DNA of 7,512 nucleotides from NCBI GenBank assembly GCA_003224665.1, contig QHZM01000013.1:1-7512 (forward strand), in the 5' to 3' direction. The position numbers were made by a program, and so were the translations under genes. The notes beneath the pieces were generated by a model that saw nothing but the letters and a program-made list of their open reading frames with translations, ran no database searches and was not told the DNA's origin. The DNA comes from Acidobacteriota bacterium. Its GTDB lineage: Bacteria > Acidobacteriota > Terriglobia > UBA7540. Shown piece by piece: positions 1 to 6,453 of the stretch. The first letter of the stretch is position 1; each line of letters starts with the position of its first letter.

Positions 1-136
1 CGACCAGGAAGACCAGGTTCGACACTCCGCCGCCAAGCTCCCGGATGGAAATGCCCCTCCCATCCGGAACCAGACCCCGCGCCGTCACGTATTCCCTCAA
101 CTTTCCGGGCGTGAGCAGAAAACCTTTGGGACTCAT
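1..136 (-). CDS. Phosphotransferase (APH/methylthioribose-kinase-like), N-terminal part only
   Basis: This is the first 45 codons of a minus-strand gene that runs off the left edge. The ATG is at 136-134, with a weak AAGG-type ribosome site just upstream. The visible protein starts MSPKGFLLTPGKLREYV and reaches the glycine-rich stretch LGGGVSNLVFLV at residues 34-45. That pattern (acidic or basic residue, LGGG-S-N, then hydrophobic beta strand) is how many aminoglycoside-phosphotransferase-fold small-molecule kinases begin, including methylthioribose kinase and related sugar or amine kinases; the Gly/Ser/Asn loop contacts ATP. The catalytic HGD and DxD motifs would lie outside the window, so the substrate cannot be told. 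The gene lies 84 bp downstream of a small zinc-ribbon gene on the same strand and may be co-transcribed with it. The fold assignment is fairly likely; any specific substrate would be a guess. Confidence 0.6.
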   Translation of the reverse strand, partial: MSPKGFLLTPGKLREYVTARGLVPDGRGISIRELGGGVSNLVFLV

Positions 137-220
137 GGCGCCTTACAAAATCGAACGCCCCGGGACCGGGAGGAGCGAGGACCGGACCCCGAGGCGGCCG
201 GCCGGTCACGCGAAGCAGAC

Positions 221-454
221 CTACAGACGGACGACGGGTTTCCCAAGCGGGTCGAGTCGGTCGAGCAAACGGTAACGGGCGCCGCAACCGGGACAGTCAA
301 CCTCACCTTCGCCCGCCCGGCCCTGCCGCGGGGCATTCTCGAGCACATTGACGAGGCCGAAGTGACCGTCGGGAGAGAAAAAATATTCGAACAGGTGGCC
401 GCCGCAACGCGCGCAGCATTGGAAGCGCCGGCCGAACCAGGATGGGCCTCTCAA
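221..454 (-). CDS. Small zinc-ribbon protein (putative)
   Basis: The frame contains two CxxC pairs, Cys-Ala-Arg-Cys (residues 14-17 from the start chosen here) and Cys-Pro-Gly-Cys (54-57), separated by about 36 residues. This is the layout of a one-zinc ribbon, with GARYRL after the second knuckle as is common in such domains. The start is uncertain. I chose TTG at 454-452, which has GGAGGT at 463-458, a rather close spacing. A GTG at 538-536 would give 105 residues. The first ATG in frame lies at 736 inside the neighbouring oxidoreductase gene and is unlikely. The extra N-terminal residues from the longer starts show no domain character and cover the AT-richer divergent intergenic region. 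It stops with TAG at 221. The function is unknown; it could be a nucleic-acid-binding or metal-binding accessory protein. It probably forms a short operon with the kinase downstream. Confidence 0.45.
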   Translation of the reverse strand: MRGPSWFGRRFQCCARCGGHLFEYFFSPDGHFGLVNVLENAPRQGRAGEGEVDCPGCGARYRLLDRLDPLGKPVVRL

Positions 455-620
455 CTGACCTCCGGGACCTGAGTTGAAATTCTCAATCCCCCAGGCCTTC
501 AGCGCCGGAAGTTCGAATATACACGAAATCCCAAGCACGTGCGATTTGCGCCATTCTCTCGGGGAAAACAAAGTAGAATGAGAGCGTTCGAAGCCGAATC
601 TACCTCCGAAGAGCGCGACG
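455..620. promoter_or_regulatory. Divergent intergenic region with possible -10 box for the oxidoreductase
   Basis: This stretch separates the leftward zinc-ribbon gene from the rightward molybdoenzyme gene and is more AT-rich than its flanks. On the plus strand TAGAAT at 574-579 matches the -10 consensus at five of six positions and would start transcription about 35 bases before the GTG at 621. I see no good -35 at the right spacing (TTGCGC at 546 is 22 bases away), so the promoter is weak or needs an activator. No convincing leftward promoter was found. Confidence 0.3.
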
Positions 621-1637
621 GTGAAACGCCGAACTCTGATAATCGGCGCGGTTGCAGGCGGCATTGGACTCGCCGAATACACAGCCGTCTCCCATTGGCT
701 GAAGAAGCTGGGCGAGCCGCGCGCGCTTTCCGTCAAGAGCTACGAAAAGTATGGGGAGCAGGCAGCGCTGGTAGCCATCACTCCCAACGACGAATTTTAT
801 GTGACTTCGAAAGGTCTTACGCCTAGGGTTGACCGGGACCGCTGGCAACTGAGAATCGACGGGCTCGTCTCGAGTCCGCTCTCGCTGGGATACCGGGACC
901 TCCTGGCGCTCTCTCCTGTCGAAAAGCAATTAACCCTCGAATGCATTTCGAATCCAATCGGCGGAAACGCGCTCGGCAATGCGAAGTGGACGGGCACGCC
1001 GCTCCTGCCGCTCCTCGAGCGGGCAGGGCCGTCGAAGGAAGCGTCCTATGCGATTTTTTACGCGGCGGATGGTTTCACGACCGGCCATCCGCTCTCGCGC
1101 CTCTTGAACAAGGAAAATTTCATTGCCTACCGGATGAACGGACAGGACCTGCCGTCCGACCACGGGTATCCCGCACGCCTGTTTATCCCCGGGAAGTTCG
1201 GAATGAAGCAGCCAAAGTGGTTCACGCGAATCGAGCTTGCGAGCAAGCCCTCCCTCGGCTACTGGGAAAAGCATGGATGGTCAGACACCTGCGAGCGCTG
1301 GGCCCACGCCCGTTTCACAGACCTCACGGAAGGCGCGAAGATCCGCGGGGAGTCTTTTGAACTCGCCGGTTATGCCCTGGGAAACCTCGACGGCATCCGG
1401 GCTGTTGAGATCAGCTTTGACGACGGCGCCACCTGGAAGCCCGCGACCCTCTTCAGCAATCCCTCTCCTATCGTCTGGACGTTTTGGAAACATATGTGGC
1501 TGAGGCCCAAGCCCGGGAATTACATGATCCGCGTGCGGGCAATCGATGGGAAAGGTCGAATCGAGGATCGAGACCCGAAAGGCATCTACCCCGACGGGGC
1601 AACCGGACAGCAGGCCCTTCAAGTCACCGTGGTCTGA
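621..1637 (+). CDS. Sulfite oxidase-family molybdopterin-dependent oxidoreductase, Tat-exported
   Basis: The 338-residue protein has the two-domain layout of the sulfite oxidase family. The molybdopterin-binding domain spans about residues 55-210. Cys108 in TLECISNPIGGN is the expected thiolate ligand of molybdenum, followed by the family-typical WTGTPLLPLLERAG, and KQPKWFTRIEL (196-206) closes the domain. Residues about 218-338 form the Ig-like Mo-co dimerisation domain (VEISFDDGATW, YMIRVRAIDGKG). The N-terminus KRRTLIIGAVAGG is a twin-arginine-like signal or anchor, fitting a folded cofactor enzyme exported by Tat. It lacks the four N-terminal membrane helices of some relatives and, with the dimer domain, is not a typical MsrP. 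Translation starts at GTG 621 with only a weak ribosome site. The substrate is unknown (sulfite, or another oxyanion or sulfoxide). It probably shares a transcript with the exported reductase 109 bp downstream. Confidence 0.88.
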   Translation: MKRRTLIIGAVAGGIGLAEYTAVSHWLKKLGEPRALSVKSYEKYGEQAALVAITPNDEFYVTSKGLTPRVDRDRWQLRIDGLVSSPLSLGYRDLLALSPVEKQLTLECISNPIGGNALGNAKWTGTPLLPLLERAGPSKEASYAIFYAADGFTTGHPLSRLLNKENFIAYRMNGQDLPSDHGYPARLFIPGKFGMKQPKWFTRIELASKPSLGYWEKHGWSDTCERWAHARFTDLTEGAKIRGESFELAGYALGNLDGIRAVEISFDDGATWKPATLFSNPSPIVWTFWKHMWLRPKPGNYMIRVRAIDGKGRIEDRDPKGIYPDGATGQQALQVTVV

Positions 1638-1732
1638 ATCGCGGCCGAGCGTCACTAATCTACAGGTCGAGTGCAGTCTTACGCGCTCCGCCCTCAGAGG
1701 GAGTACCATCGCCGGATGATGTCCAGGACCGC

Positions 1733-1741
1733 GGGAGGAGG
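1733..1741 (+). promoter_or_regulatory. Strong ribosome binding site for the aldo/keto reductase
   Basis: GGGAGGAGG ends five bases before the ATG at 1747 and fixes that start. It is much stronger than the site of the preceding gene, so the reductase may be translated at a higher level from a shared message. Confidence 0.7.
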
Positions 1742-1746
1742 AAGAG

Positions 1747-2913
1747 ATGACTCGAGTGACACGCAGGGAATTCGTGAAAGCCACCATGATGCTGGCCGCG
1801 GGTGCGGGCGTGCCGGGGAGAGGTCTTTTGCGGGCGACGGCGCACGGGATGAGCGCTGCCACAGAGCCTGAAGGCGAGTGGCGCAACAAGCAATCGGAGA
1901 TGCGCTACCGGAAGCTGGGCCGCACCGGCTTCATGATTTCTGAGATCGTCTGCGGCGGCGACCCCATCTCGCCCACGAACAACCGGCACGTCGAACTGGC
2001 GATTGACCTGGGGCTCAATTACCTCGATACCGCTCCGGCTTACGGCGACGGGCAGAGCGAGATGGGTTACTCAGCGGTGATCGAAGGCGCCAAACGCGAC
2101 CGAGTATTCTTGAACACGAAGGTCAGTCCTTTTGTCCGGTCGCATGTCGAAGCCTACCGAAACATCTTTTCAGGCTTGAGCCGGGAGGAACAAGCAAGAA
2201 TCCTGCGCGAGGCGAGTGAAGTGCTCGAACGCCGCCGCGTGACCTTGCCCAATTACCTCGGCTACTACTACACCGGCCAATTCCAGCAGGCCGAGCAGTC
2301 CGCCATCGCCGAGGTGATGGAAAGGAAATACGCAGAAAAAATCGAGCGGCGAGAGACCTATGTGGACACGATTATTCGTTCCATCGAGGCGAGCCTCAAG
2401 CGCTTGCAGACCGACCACGTTGATTTGATGATGTGCCCGCACGGTGCCGCATCACCCGCCGAAGTGCGGATCCCGGAAATTTACGAGGCGTTTGAAACCC
2501 TTCGCAGGCAAGGCAAAGTGCGGTTTCTCGGCGTCTCCGCGCACACCGACCCCGCCTCCGTGCTCAAGGCCGCGATGGACACGGGCGTCTATTCAGTGGC
2601 GATGGTTGCCTACAACGTCGTCAACCGCGCCTACCTCGAACCCGTCATCGAGGAGGCTCACCGCAAGAGCTTCGGCGTGATCGCGATGAAAGCCGCCCAG
2701 GCGGTGTTTGAAGCGGACCGGTCCGCCAAGCCAATCCCCGAACGGGCCGCGCTCCTCAACCATTCGATCCCGGGCGATATGGGGCTCCATGCCAAGGCCT
2801 ACCGCTTCGCGCTCAACAACCCGCACATTTCGGCGGTCATTTCGAACATGGTCAATGATCAGCAGGTAAAGGAAAATCTGCCGGTCGTCCACGCGCGCGC
2901 ATCGGTGGCCTGA
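1747..2913 (+). CDS. Tat-exported aldo/keto reductase with enlarged central region
   Basis: The 388-residue protein begins with a clear twin-arginine signal (TRREFVKA, residues 5-12, then MMLAAGAGVPG), so it should be exported folded. The reductase barrel starts at MRYRKLGRTGFMISEIVCGG (52-71). The catalytic tetrad of the aldo/keto reductase superfamily can be placed: Asp94 and Tyr99 in LDTAPAYGDG, Lys125 in LNTKV, His232 in MCPHGA. The C-terminal NISAV-type NADPH strand appears as HISAVISNMVNDQQVKENLP (360-379). Between Lys125 and the usual SLKRLQTDHVDL helix (216-227) there are about 90 residues where ordinary members have about 30. The extra segment is rich in Tyr, Glu and Arg (NYLGYYYTGQF, 169-179). 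There is no C-terminal ferredoxin cysteine cluster, unlike some Tat-linked relatives. Substrate and electron donor outside the cytoplasm are unknown. It follows a Tat-targeted molybdoenzyme, which suggests a shared extracytoplasmic redox role. Confidence 0.88.
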   Translation: MTRVTRREFVKATMMLAAGAGVPGRGLLRATAHGMSAATEPEGEWRNKQSEMRYRKLGRTGFMISEIVCGGDPISPTNNRHVELAIDLGLNYLDTAPAYGDGQSEMGYSAVIEGAKRDRVFLNTKVSPFVRSHVEAYRNIFSGLSREEQARILREASEVLERRRVTLPNYLGYYYTGQFQQAEQSAIAEVMERKYAEKIERRETYVDTIIRSIEASLKRLQTDHVDLMMCPHGAASPAEVRIPEIYEAFETLRRQGKVRFLGVSAHTDPASVLKAAMDTGVYSVAMVAYNVVNRAYLEPVIEEAHRKSFGVIAMKAAQAVFEADRSAKPIPERAALLNHSIPGDMGLHAKAYRFALNNPHISAVISNMVNDQQVKENLPVVHARASVA

Positions 2914-2937
2914 GGTTTGAGGGCAAATGCGCGGGGC

Positions 2938-2987
2938 TTGGCTCGGACCCCTCGAGCATTCACTGTCCGGGTGGCCGCCGAGCCCAA
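2938..2987. terminator. Possible hairpin between convergent genes
   Basis: TTGGCTCGG (2938-2946) can pair with CCGAGCCCAA (2978-2987) apart from one bulged base, with a loop of about 31 bases. It sits between the stop of the reductase and the stop of the convergent small gene, where a bidirectional terminator is expected. The loop is long and no T-run follows on either strand, so it is not a classic intrinsic terminator. Confidence 0.2.
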
Positions 2988-2998
2988 TTCGCTCTCGA

Positions 2999-3358
2999 CT
3001 ATGCCTGGTGAGCTATCGTGGCGAACCTGTTGCCCGCGACCTGAGCCCTGCCACCAGGTCTGCGGGTCGCACTCAATTGTCGCAGGCAGCTCCTGAGTTC
3101 TTTGCGAAACTCCCGGCAGATCACTGAACGGGCGGCGGGGGAAAGGGCCGCGAGAGCTTCGACAGGCGTGGGGAAGCATTCCCGTCGGGGAAATTCGCCG
3201 TTCACCATGGCGGTGACGGCGAGCAAACCCAAAATCTCATCGTCCTTCGGTTCCCGGTCCCTGAAGTACGCTCGGAAACCATCCGGCTCCGAGGCGCTGC
3301 GCTCCATGATCACGTGGACTTGCTGCTTGAAGTACCTCTTCAGCTTCCTCTCATCCAT
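2999..3358 (-). CDS. Conserved-looking hypothetical protein, 119 residues
   Basis: I do not recognise this family. The start at ATG 3358-3356 is favoured by GGAGG at 3368-3364, five bases upstream; a GTG six codons earlier is possible but overlaps that ribosome site. The predicted protein (MDERKLKRYFKQQVHVIMER...) looks cytoplasmic, soluble and mostly helical, with no signal peptide or membrane segment. Residues 1-60 are charged and amphipathic, including EPDGFRAYFRDREPKDDEIL and a hydrophobic LLAVTAMVNGEF stretch. There are single cysteines at 61, 81 and 91 that do not form a CxxC. The last 25 residues are Arg/Gly/Ala-rich and probably disordered. It is on the same strand as nrdJ and 150 bp downstream of it, but it has a possible promoter of its own. 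The good ribosome site and protein-like composition support it being real. Confidence 0.6.
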   Translation of the reverse strand: MDERKLKRYFKQQVHVIMERSASEPDGFRAYFRDREPKDDEILGLLAVTAMVNGEFPRRECFPTPVEALAALSPAARSVICREFRKELRSCLRQLSATRRPGGRAQVAGNRFATIAHQA

Positions 3359-3434
3359 GGCAACCTCCGACCTCACCTGACCGCCTGGCGCAGCGACTGC
3401 CGGACAGGTGCCTGGTTAACGAGTTTACCTCCTC

Positions 3435-3440
3435 AGTATA
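3435..3440 (-). promoter_or_regulatory. Possible -10 box for the 119-residue hypothetical gene
   Basis: On the minus strand TATACT (3440-3435) matches the -10 consensus at five of six positions and lies about 77 bases before the ATG at 3358. No good -35 is seen at 16-18 bases. A GGAGG motif just downstream (about 3433-3429) has no start codon at a usable distance. Confidence 0.25.
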
Positions 3441-3482
3441 CCCGCGAATCAAGATTGAAGACCACAGCGTCGATTCGTCTTC

Positions 3483-3499
3483 GACCGGCATGACCGGTC
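3483..3499 (-). terminator. Short hairpin just past the nrdJ stop
   Basis: GACCGG (3483-3488) pairs with CCGGTC (3494-3499) around a five-base loop, nine bases beyond the nrdJ TAA. No T-run follows on the minus strand, so it may only stabilise the 3' end of the message or assist a factor-dependent terminator. Confidence 0.25.
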
Positions 3500-3508
3500 C
3501 CACAGTCA

Positions 3509-5707
3509 TTACGAGCAGCCTGACGTTGAGCCGCAATTCATGCACCGGTAGCAGGAGCCGTTGCGGACCATGATGGCGCCGCAATCAGGGCAGCTTGGGG
3601 CGTCCTCGGTATGGGTGACTCCTGCGAGGCCCGGATGGACGTGAGTCGAAGCCGTCGCCGCGCCGGCCGGGGCCGGCTCGCCGCTTGCGTGCTTGAACTG
3701 GGAAGCAAGCTCAGCCGCTGCGGCAGCCTCGACGCCGTTCGGCGCCGCAATGCTGACGTTTTCCTTTGGCTGGGCGTCCTTCGGAAGGAACTTGAGCGCC
3801 AGCCACCTGAAGATGTAGTCCATCAGCGACTTCGCATAGCCGATATCCCGGTTGCTGCTCCACCCGCTCGGTTCAAAGCGCGTATGACTGAACTTGTCGC
3901 AGAGCACTTTGAGCGGGACGCCGTACTGCAAGGCTAGTGAGACCGCCGTGGCGAAGGAGTCCATGAGCCCGGAAACCGTCGAACCTTCCTTCGCCATGGT
4001 GATAAAGATTTCGCCGGGCGGGCCATTTTCATAGAGCCCCACCGTCAAGTAACCTTCGTGCCCGCCGACTGAAAACTTGTGAGTGACGGCGCGCCGCTCG
4101 TCGGGGAGCTTGCAACGCAACGGCCGGGCGGTAGGGATAGGTGTAGCCGGAGCCGTGGGCTCCTGAGCCCTGGACCCCTCCATCTCTTTCTTCGCCTCCG
4201 CTTTCTCGTTTTCCGGCTTGGCGTCAGAGGTGTTCAGGGGCTGGGTGCGTTTTGAGCCGTCGCGGTAAATCGCGATCGCTTTCAGGCCCAGGCGCCACGC
4301 CTCCATAAAGGCGCTCGAAACGTCTTCGACCGTGGCTTCCTCCGGCAAATTCACCGTCTTCGAGATTGCGCCGGAAAGGAACGGCTGCACCGCCGCCATC
4401 ATCCGGATGTGGCCCATGGCGTGGATGGAGCGTTTCCCGTCCGCCGGTTTCAGGGAACAATCGAACACGGGCAGATGTTCGGGCTTCAGGTGCGCCGCTC
4501 CCTCGATGGTGCCGTTCTGGTCGATGTAATTGACGATTTCAGCGGCTTGCTGCTCGGTGTAGCCGAGCTTCAGGAGCGCCGTCGGCACCACGTTGTTGAC
4601 GATCTTAATGAGCCCGCCTCCGACCAGCTTCTTGTACTTCACCAGCGCCAGGTCCGGCTCGATACCCGTCGTATCGCAATCCATCATGAAGCCGATCGTA
4701 CCGGTCGGAGCAAGCACGGTGACCTGGCAATTCCGATACCCGTGCTTCATCCCGCTGGCCAGACATTCATCCCAGGCCTTCTTCGCTGTATTCCAGAGAT
4801 TCTCCGGGACGGTCCGCGGGTTGATATTCCCCAGCGCGTTGCGGTGCATCGAGATGACTCCCAGGAAGGGGTCGCGGTTGACGGCGAAGCCCGAGCAGGG
4901 GCTCAGTTCCGCCGCGATGCGGGAGGACATCAAGTACGCCTCGCCGTGCATGAGGGCCGTGATGGCGGCCGCGTAGTCGCGCCCGGCGTCGGAATCGTAA
5001 GGAAGGCCGTTGGCCATCAGCAGGGCCCCGAGGTTGGCGTAGCCGAGGCCCAGCGGGCGAAAGTCGTGGGAATTGAGGGCGATCTTCTCCGTCGGATAAC
5101 TGGCATTGTCCACGATGATTTCCTGGGCCGTGACCACGACGTCCACCGCCTGGCGGAAGGCTTCGACATCGAGCTTGCCGTCCGGCGCCTGGAACTTCAT
5201 CAGGTTCAGCGAGGCCAGGTTGCAGGCCGAGTCATCCAGAAACATGTATTCGCTGCAAGGGTTCGAGGCATTGATGGGGCCCGTGGCCTTCGAAGTGTGC
5301 CATTTGTTGATGGTGGTGTCGAACTGCATTCCCGGGTCGCCGCACTGCCAGGCGGCTTCGGCGATCTTGCCCATCAGGTCACGCGCTCGATAAGACTTCA
5401 CGGGTTCGCCGCCTGTGACGCGCCTCGTCACCCACTCCTTGTCCTCGAGGACGGATTTCATGAAGTCGTCCGTGGCGCGGACGCTGTTATTGGCGTTCTG
5501 GAAGAAGATGGAACTATAAGCCTCGCCGTCGAGGGAGGAGTCGTAGCCGGCCCCGACGAGTGTCCAGGCTTTCCGTTCCTCTTTGGCCTTGCATTCGATA
5601 AAATCCACAACGTCCGGATGGTCAATGTTCAAGATGACCATTTTGGCCGCGCGACGCGTCTTGCCGCCGGACTTGATGACGCCCGCAAAAGCGTCATAAC
5701 CTTTCAT
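3509..5707 (-). CDS. nrdJ: nrdJ catalytic and C-terminal fragment (732-residue open frame)
   Basis: This frame holds most of the catalytic barrel. DAFAGVIKSGGKTRRAAKM is at 5-23. The NPCSEYMFLDDSACNLASLN segment (149-168) has the catalytic triad Asn149, Cys151 (thiyl radical) and Glu153, with the second redox cysteine Cys162. APTGTIGFMMDCDTTGIEPD (333-352) is the class II finger-loop region. Residues about 485-525 are a charged, proline-rich linker. A TSCPD-type domain follows (about 530-640). An Ala-rich linker leads to the cysteine tail CPDCG...CYRCMNCG...GCS (Cys706, 709, 719, 722, 725, 731), which binds metal and/or relays reducing equivalents. The ATG at 5707 is only the first internal Met; no ribosome site precedes it, and the residues before it (GPLSF) belong to the protein. 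It stops with TAA at 3511-3509. Independent translation is doubtful. Confidence 0.8.
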   Translation of the reverse strand: MKGYDAFAGVIKSGGKTRRAAKMVILNIDHPDVVDFIECKAKEERKAWTLVGAGYDSSLDGEAYSSIFFQNANNSVRATDDFMKSVLEDKEWVTRRVTGGEPVKSYRARDLMGKIAEAAWQCGDPGMQFDTTINKWHTSKATGPINASNPCSEYMFLDDSACNLASLNLMKFQAPDGKLDVEAFRQAVDVVVTAQEIIVDNASYPTEKIALNSHDFRPLGLGYANLGALLMANGLPYDSDAGRDYAAAITALMHGEAYLMSSRIAAELSPCSGFAVNRDPFLGVISMHRNALGNINPRTVPENLWNTAKKAWDECLASGMKHGYRNCQVTVLAPTGTIGFMMDCDTTGIEPDLALVKYKKLVGGGLIKIVNNVVPTALLKLGYTEQQAAEIVNYIDQNGTIEGAAHLKPEHLPVFDCSLKPADGKRSIHAMGHIRMMAAVQPFLSGAISKTVNLPEEATVEDVSSAFMEAWRLGLKAIAIYRDGSKRTQPLNTSDAKPENEKAEAKKEMEGSRAQEPTAPATPIPTARPLRCKLPDERRAVTHKFSVGGHEGYLTVGLYENGPPGEIFITMAKEGSTVSGLMDSFATAVSLALQYGVPLKVLCDKFSHTRFEPSGWSSNRDIGYAKSLMDYIFRWLALKFLPKDAQPKENVSIAAPNGVEAAAAAELASQFKHASGEPAPAGAATASTHVHPGLAGVTHTEDAPSCPDCGAIMVRNGSCYRCMNCGSTSGCS

Positions 5708-6305
5708 GAAGGAAAGGGGACCCTAGGCCATACCGCCCCCCGACAGGGGCTCGACTGAGGATCGAAGAGGTGAGAGGTTCGTGCCAGTGCCCGAACCCCG
5801 GGTCCCAATACCACCCGCCGCCTTCGGAGGATCGGCGGTATTTGTGCCACAGGCCGCAATTGAACCAAACCGGGGAATTGAAAGAAGCCTTCTGGCGGAC
5901 CAGGATATGTACCAGCTCATCGTGGAAAGCCTGGGCGTCTTCTTCCGTCCGGAAGTAGCCGTCCTCGACGCCCCACTGGGCGATGGTGTCCGCAACGCGG
6001 CTGATCAGGTGCCGGACGCTTGACTCGCGCTCGGCCGTCGAGAGCTTCCCGTGAAAATATTTTGAGGCGACGATGTTCGTGGCCGTCTGGGACCAATCTT
6101 TGGGCACTTCAACATTGCGCTGCTCGAAAACGGTCTGGCCTTTTTCGTTCTGGATGGAGGCGGTGCGGGACTCCCACTCCATTTCATCAAAAGGATGAGT
6201 GCCGGGCCTGGTAAAAAGTCGCTTGAAGGTCAAACCGCGCCGGGCCACGCCGCCGGTGGTGAGTGTCTCGCTCTTCGTCGTCGAGACAGTGTCCCGGTTC
6301 CCCAT
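5694..6305 (-). CDS. nrdJ: nrdJ N-terminal fragment (203-residue open frame)
   Basis: The ATG at 6305-6303 has GGAGG at 6315-6311, five bases upstream, so the start is well supported. Residues about 25-169 match the N-terminal part of class II ribonucleotide reductases: LTFKRLFTRPGTHPFDEMEW (25-44), then VFEQRNVEVPKDWSQTATNI with SKYFHGKL, and KASFNSPVWFNCGLWHKY (139-156). FNCGLWHKY followed by a GG..WDP loop indicates the longer-loop subtype of the family. After Pro169 the frame no longer encodes reductase; the last 34 residues up to the TGA at 5694 are out-of-frame read-through of the glycine-motif region. As translated, the product lacks the radical cysteine, the finger loop and the whole catalytic barrel, so it cannot be an active enzyme alone. 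Confidence 0.8.
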   Translation of the reverse strand: MGNRDTVSTTKSETLTTGGVARRGLTFKRLFTRPGTHPFDEMEWESRTASIQNEKGQTVFEQRNVEVPKDWSQTATNIVASKYFHGKLSTAERESSVRHLISRVADTIAQWGVEDGYFRTEEDAQAFHDELVHILVRQKASFNSPVWFNCGLWHKYRRSSEGGGWYWDPGFGHWHEPLTSSILSRAPVGGRYGLGSPFLHERL

Positions 6306-6416
6306 AATCGCCTCCGAAATTAAAAAATTGAGTGGTGTGGTCCGGACGTTGCTTGCCGCCCAAGCGGCATGTCCCGGCTTTGGCTGGTCGGCGTGTCATC
6401 GCCGACGCCGGGGCAG

Positions 6417-6446
6417 AATCTAAACCTTCTGGGGTGGGCTTGTCAA
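6417..6446 (-). promoter_or_regulatory. Sigma-70-type promoter of nrdJ
   Basis: Reading the minus strand, a perfect TTGACA -35 (6446-6441) is followed after 18 bases by TAGATT (6422-6417), which matches the -10 consensus at four of six positions. Transcription would start near 6410, giving a leader of about 105 bases before the nrdJ ATG at 6305. The leader contains two GC-rich hairpins: GTCGGCG/CGCCGAC (6387-6406) and TGCCGC/GCGGCA (6354-6369). It is too short for an ordinary cobalamin riboswitch. The -35 begins eight bases from the palindromic operator described separately. Confidence 0.55.
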
Positions 6447-6453
6447 CAAAAAA

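Larger units (their letters stand above)
3509..6305 (-). pseudogene. nrdJ: nrdJ, B12-dependent (class II) ribonucleotide reductase, broken by deletion/frameshift and a nonsense codon
   Basis: Adenosylcobalamin-dependent ribonucleotide reductase makes deoxyribonucleotides from ribonucleotides. Here the family sequence is spread over two frames. The N-terminal frame follows the family down to GGGWYWDP (ending near 5799). The family's glycine motif GSGTGTNLS then resumes in another frame at 5797. Normally a stretch with PQCSACFI, holding the first redox-active cysteine, lies between these points; here it is absent and the frame shifts. In the resumed frame GGGMA is followed by TAG (5725-5723) where relatives have Ser, and then GPLSFMKGYDAFAG continues correctly to the natural C-terminus. 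Recoding could bypass the stop but cannot restore the missing segment. The remainder shows no further damage, so decay is very recent, or this part of the sequence or assembly is wrong. Ribosome site and promoter upstream are intact. Confidence 0.85.

Noticed and set aside
941..1360. Secondary frame within the molybdoenzyme gene
   Set aside because: It lies in another frame of a well-supported gene and has no recognisable content.
5723..5725. TAG read as an amino acid (recoding or a TAG-sense code) in nrdJ
   Set aside because: Three other genes in the window (221, 2999 and 6740) end with TAG at natural ends, and read-through would not replace the missing cysteine segment or correct the frame.
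4409..5758. A 449-codon open frame on the plus strand, antisense to nrdJ
   Set aside because: Its sequence is rich in His/Arg/Val/Gly/Asp with no domain, as expected for the complement of a high-GC gene, and the opposite strand is unmistakably ribonucleotide reductase.
5694..5805. Intein or intron splitting nrdJ
   Set aside because: Class II reductases often host inteins, but here family sequence is missing rather than interrupted; there is no extra insert to splice out.
6306..6416. Cobalamin riboswitch in the nrdJ leader
   Set aside because: The predicted leader is only about 105 bases and I see no B12-box-like sequence on the minus strand; the two hairpins do not form the known fold.
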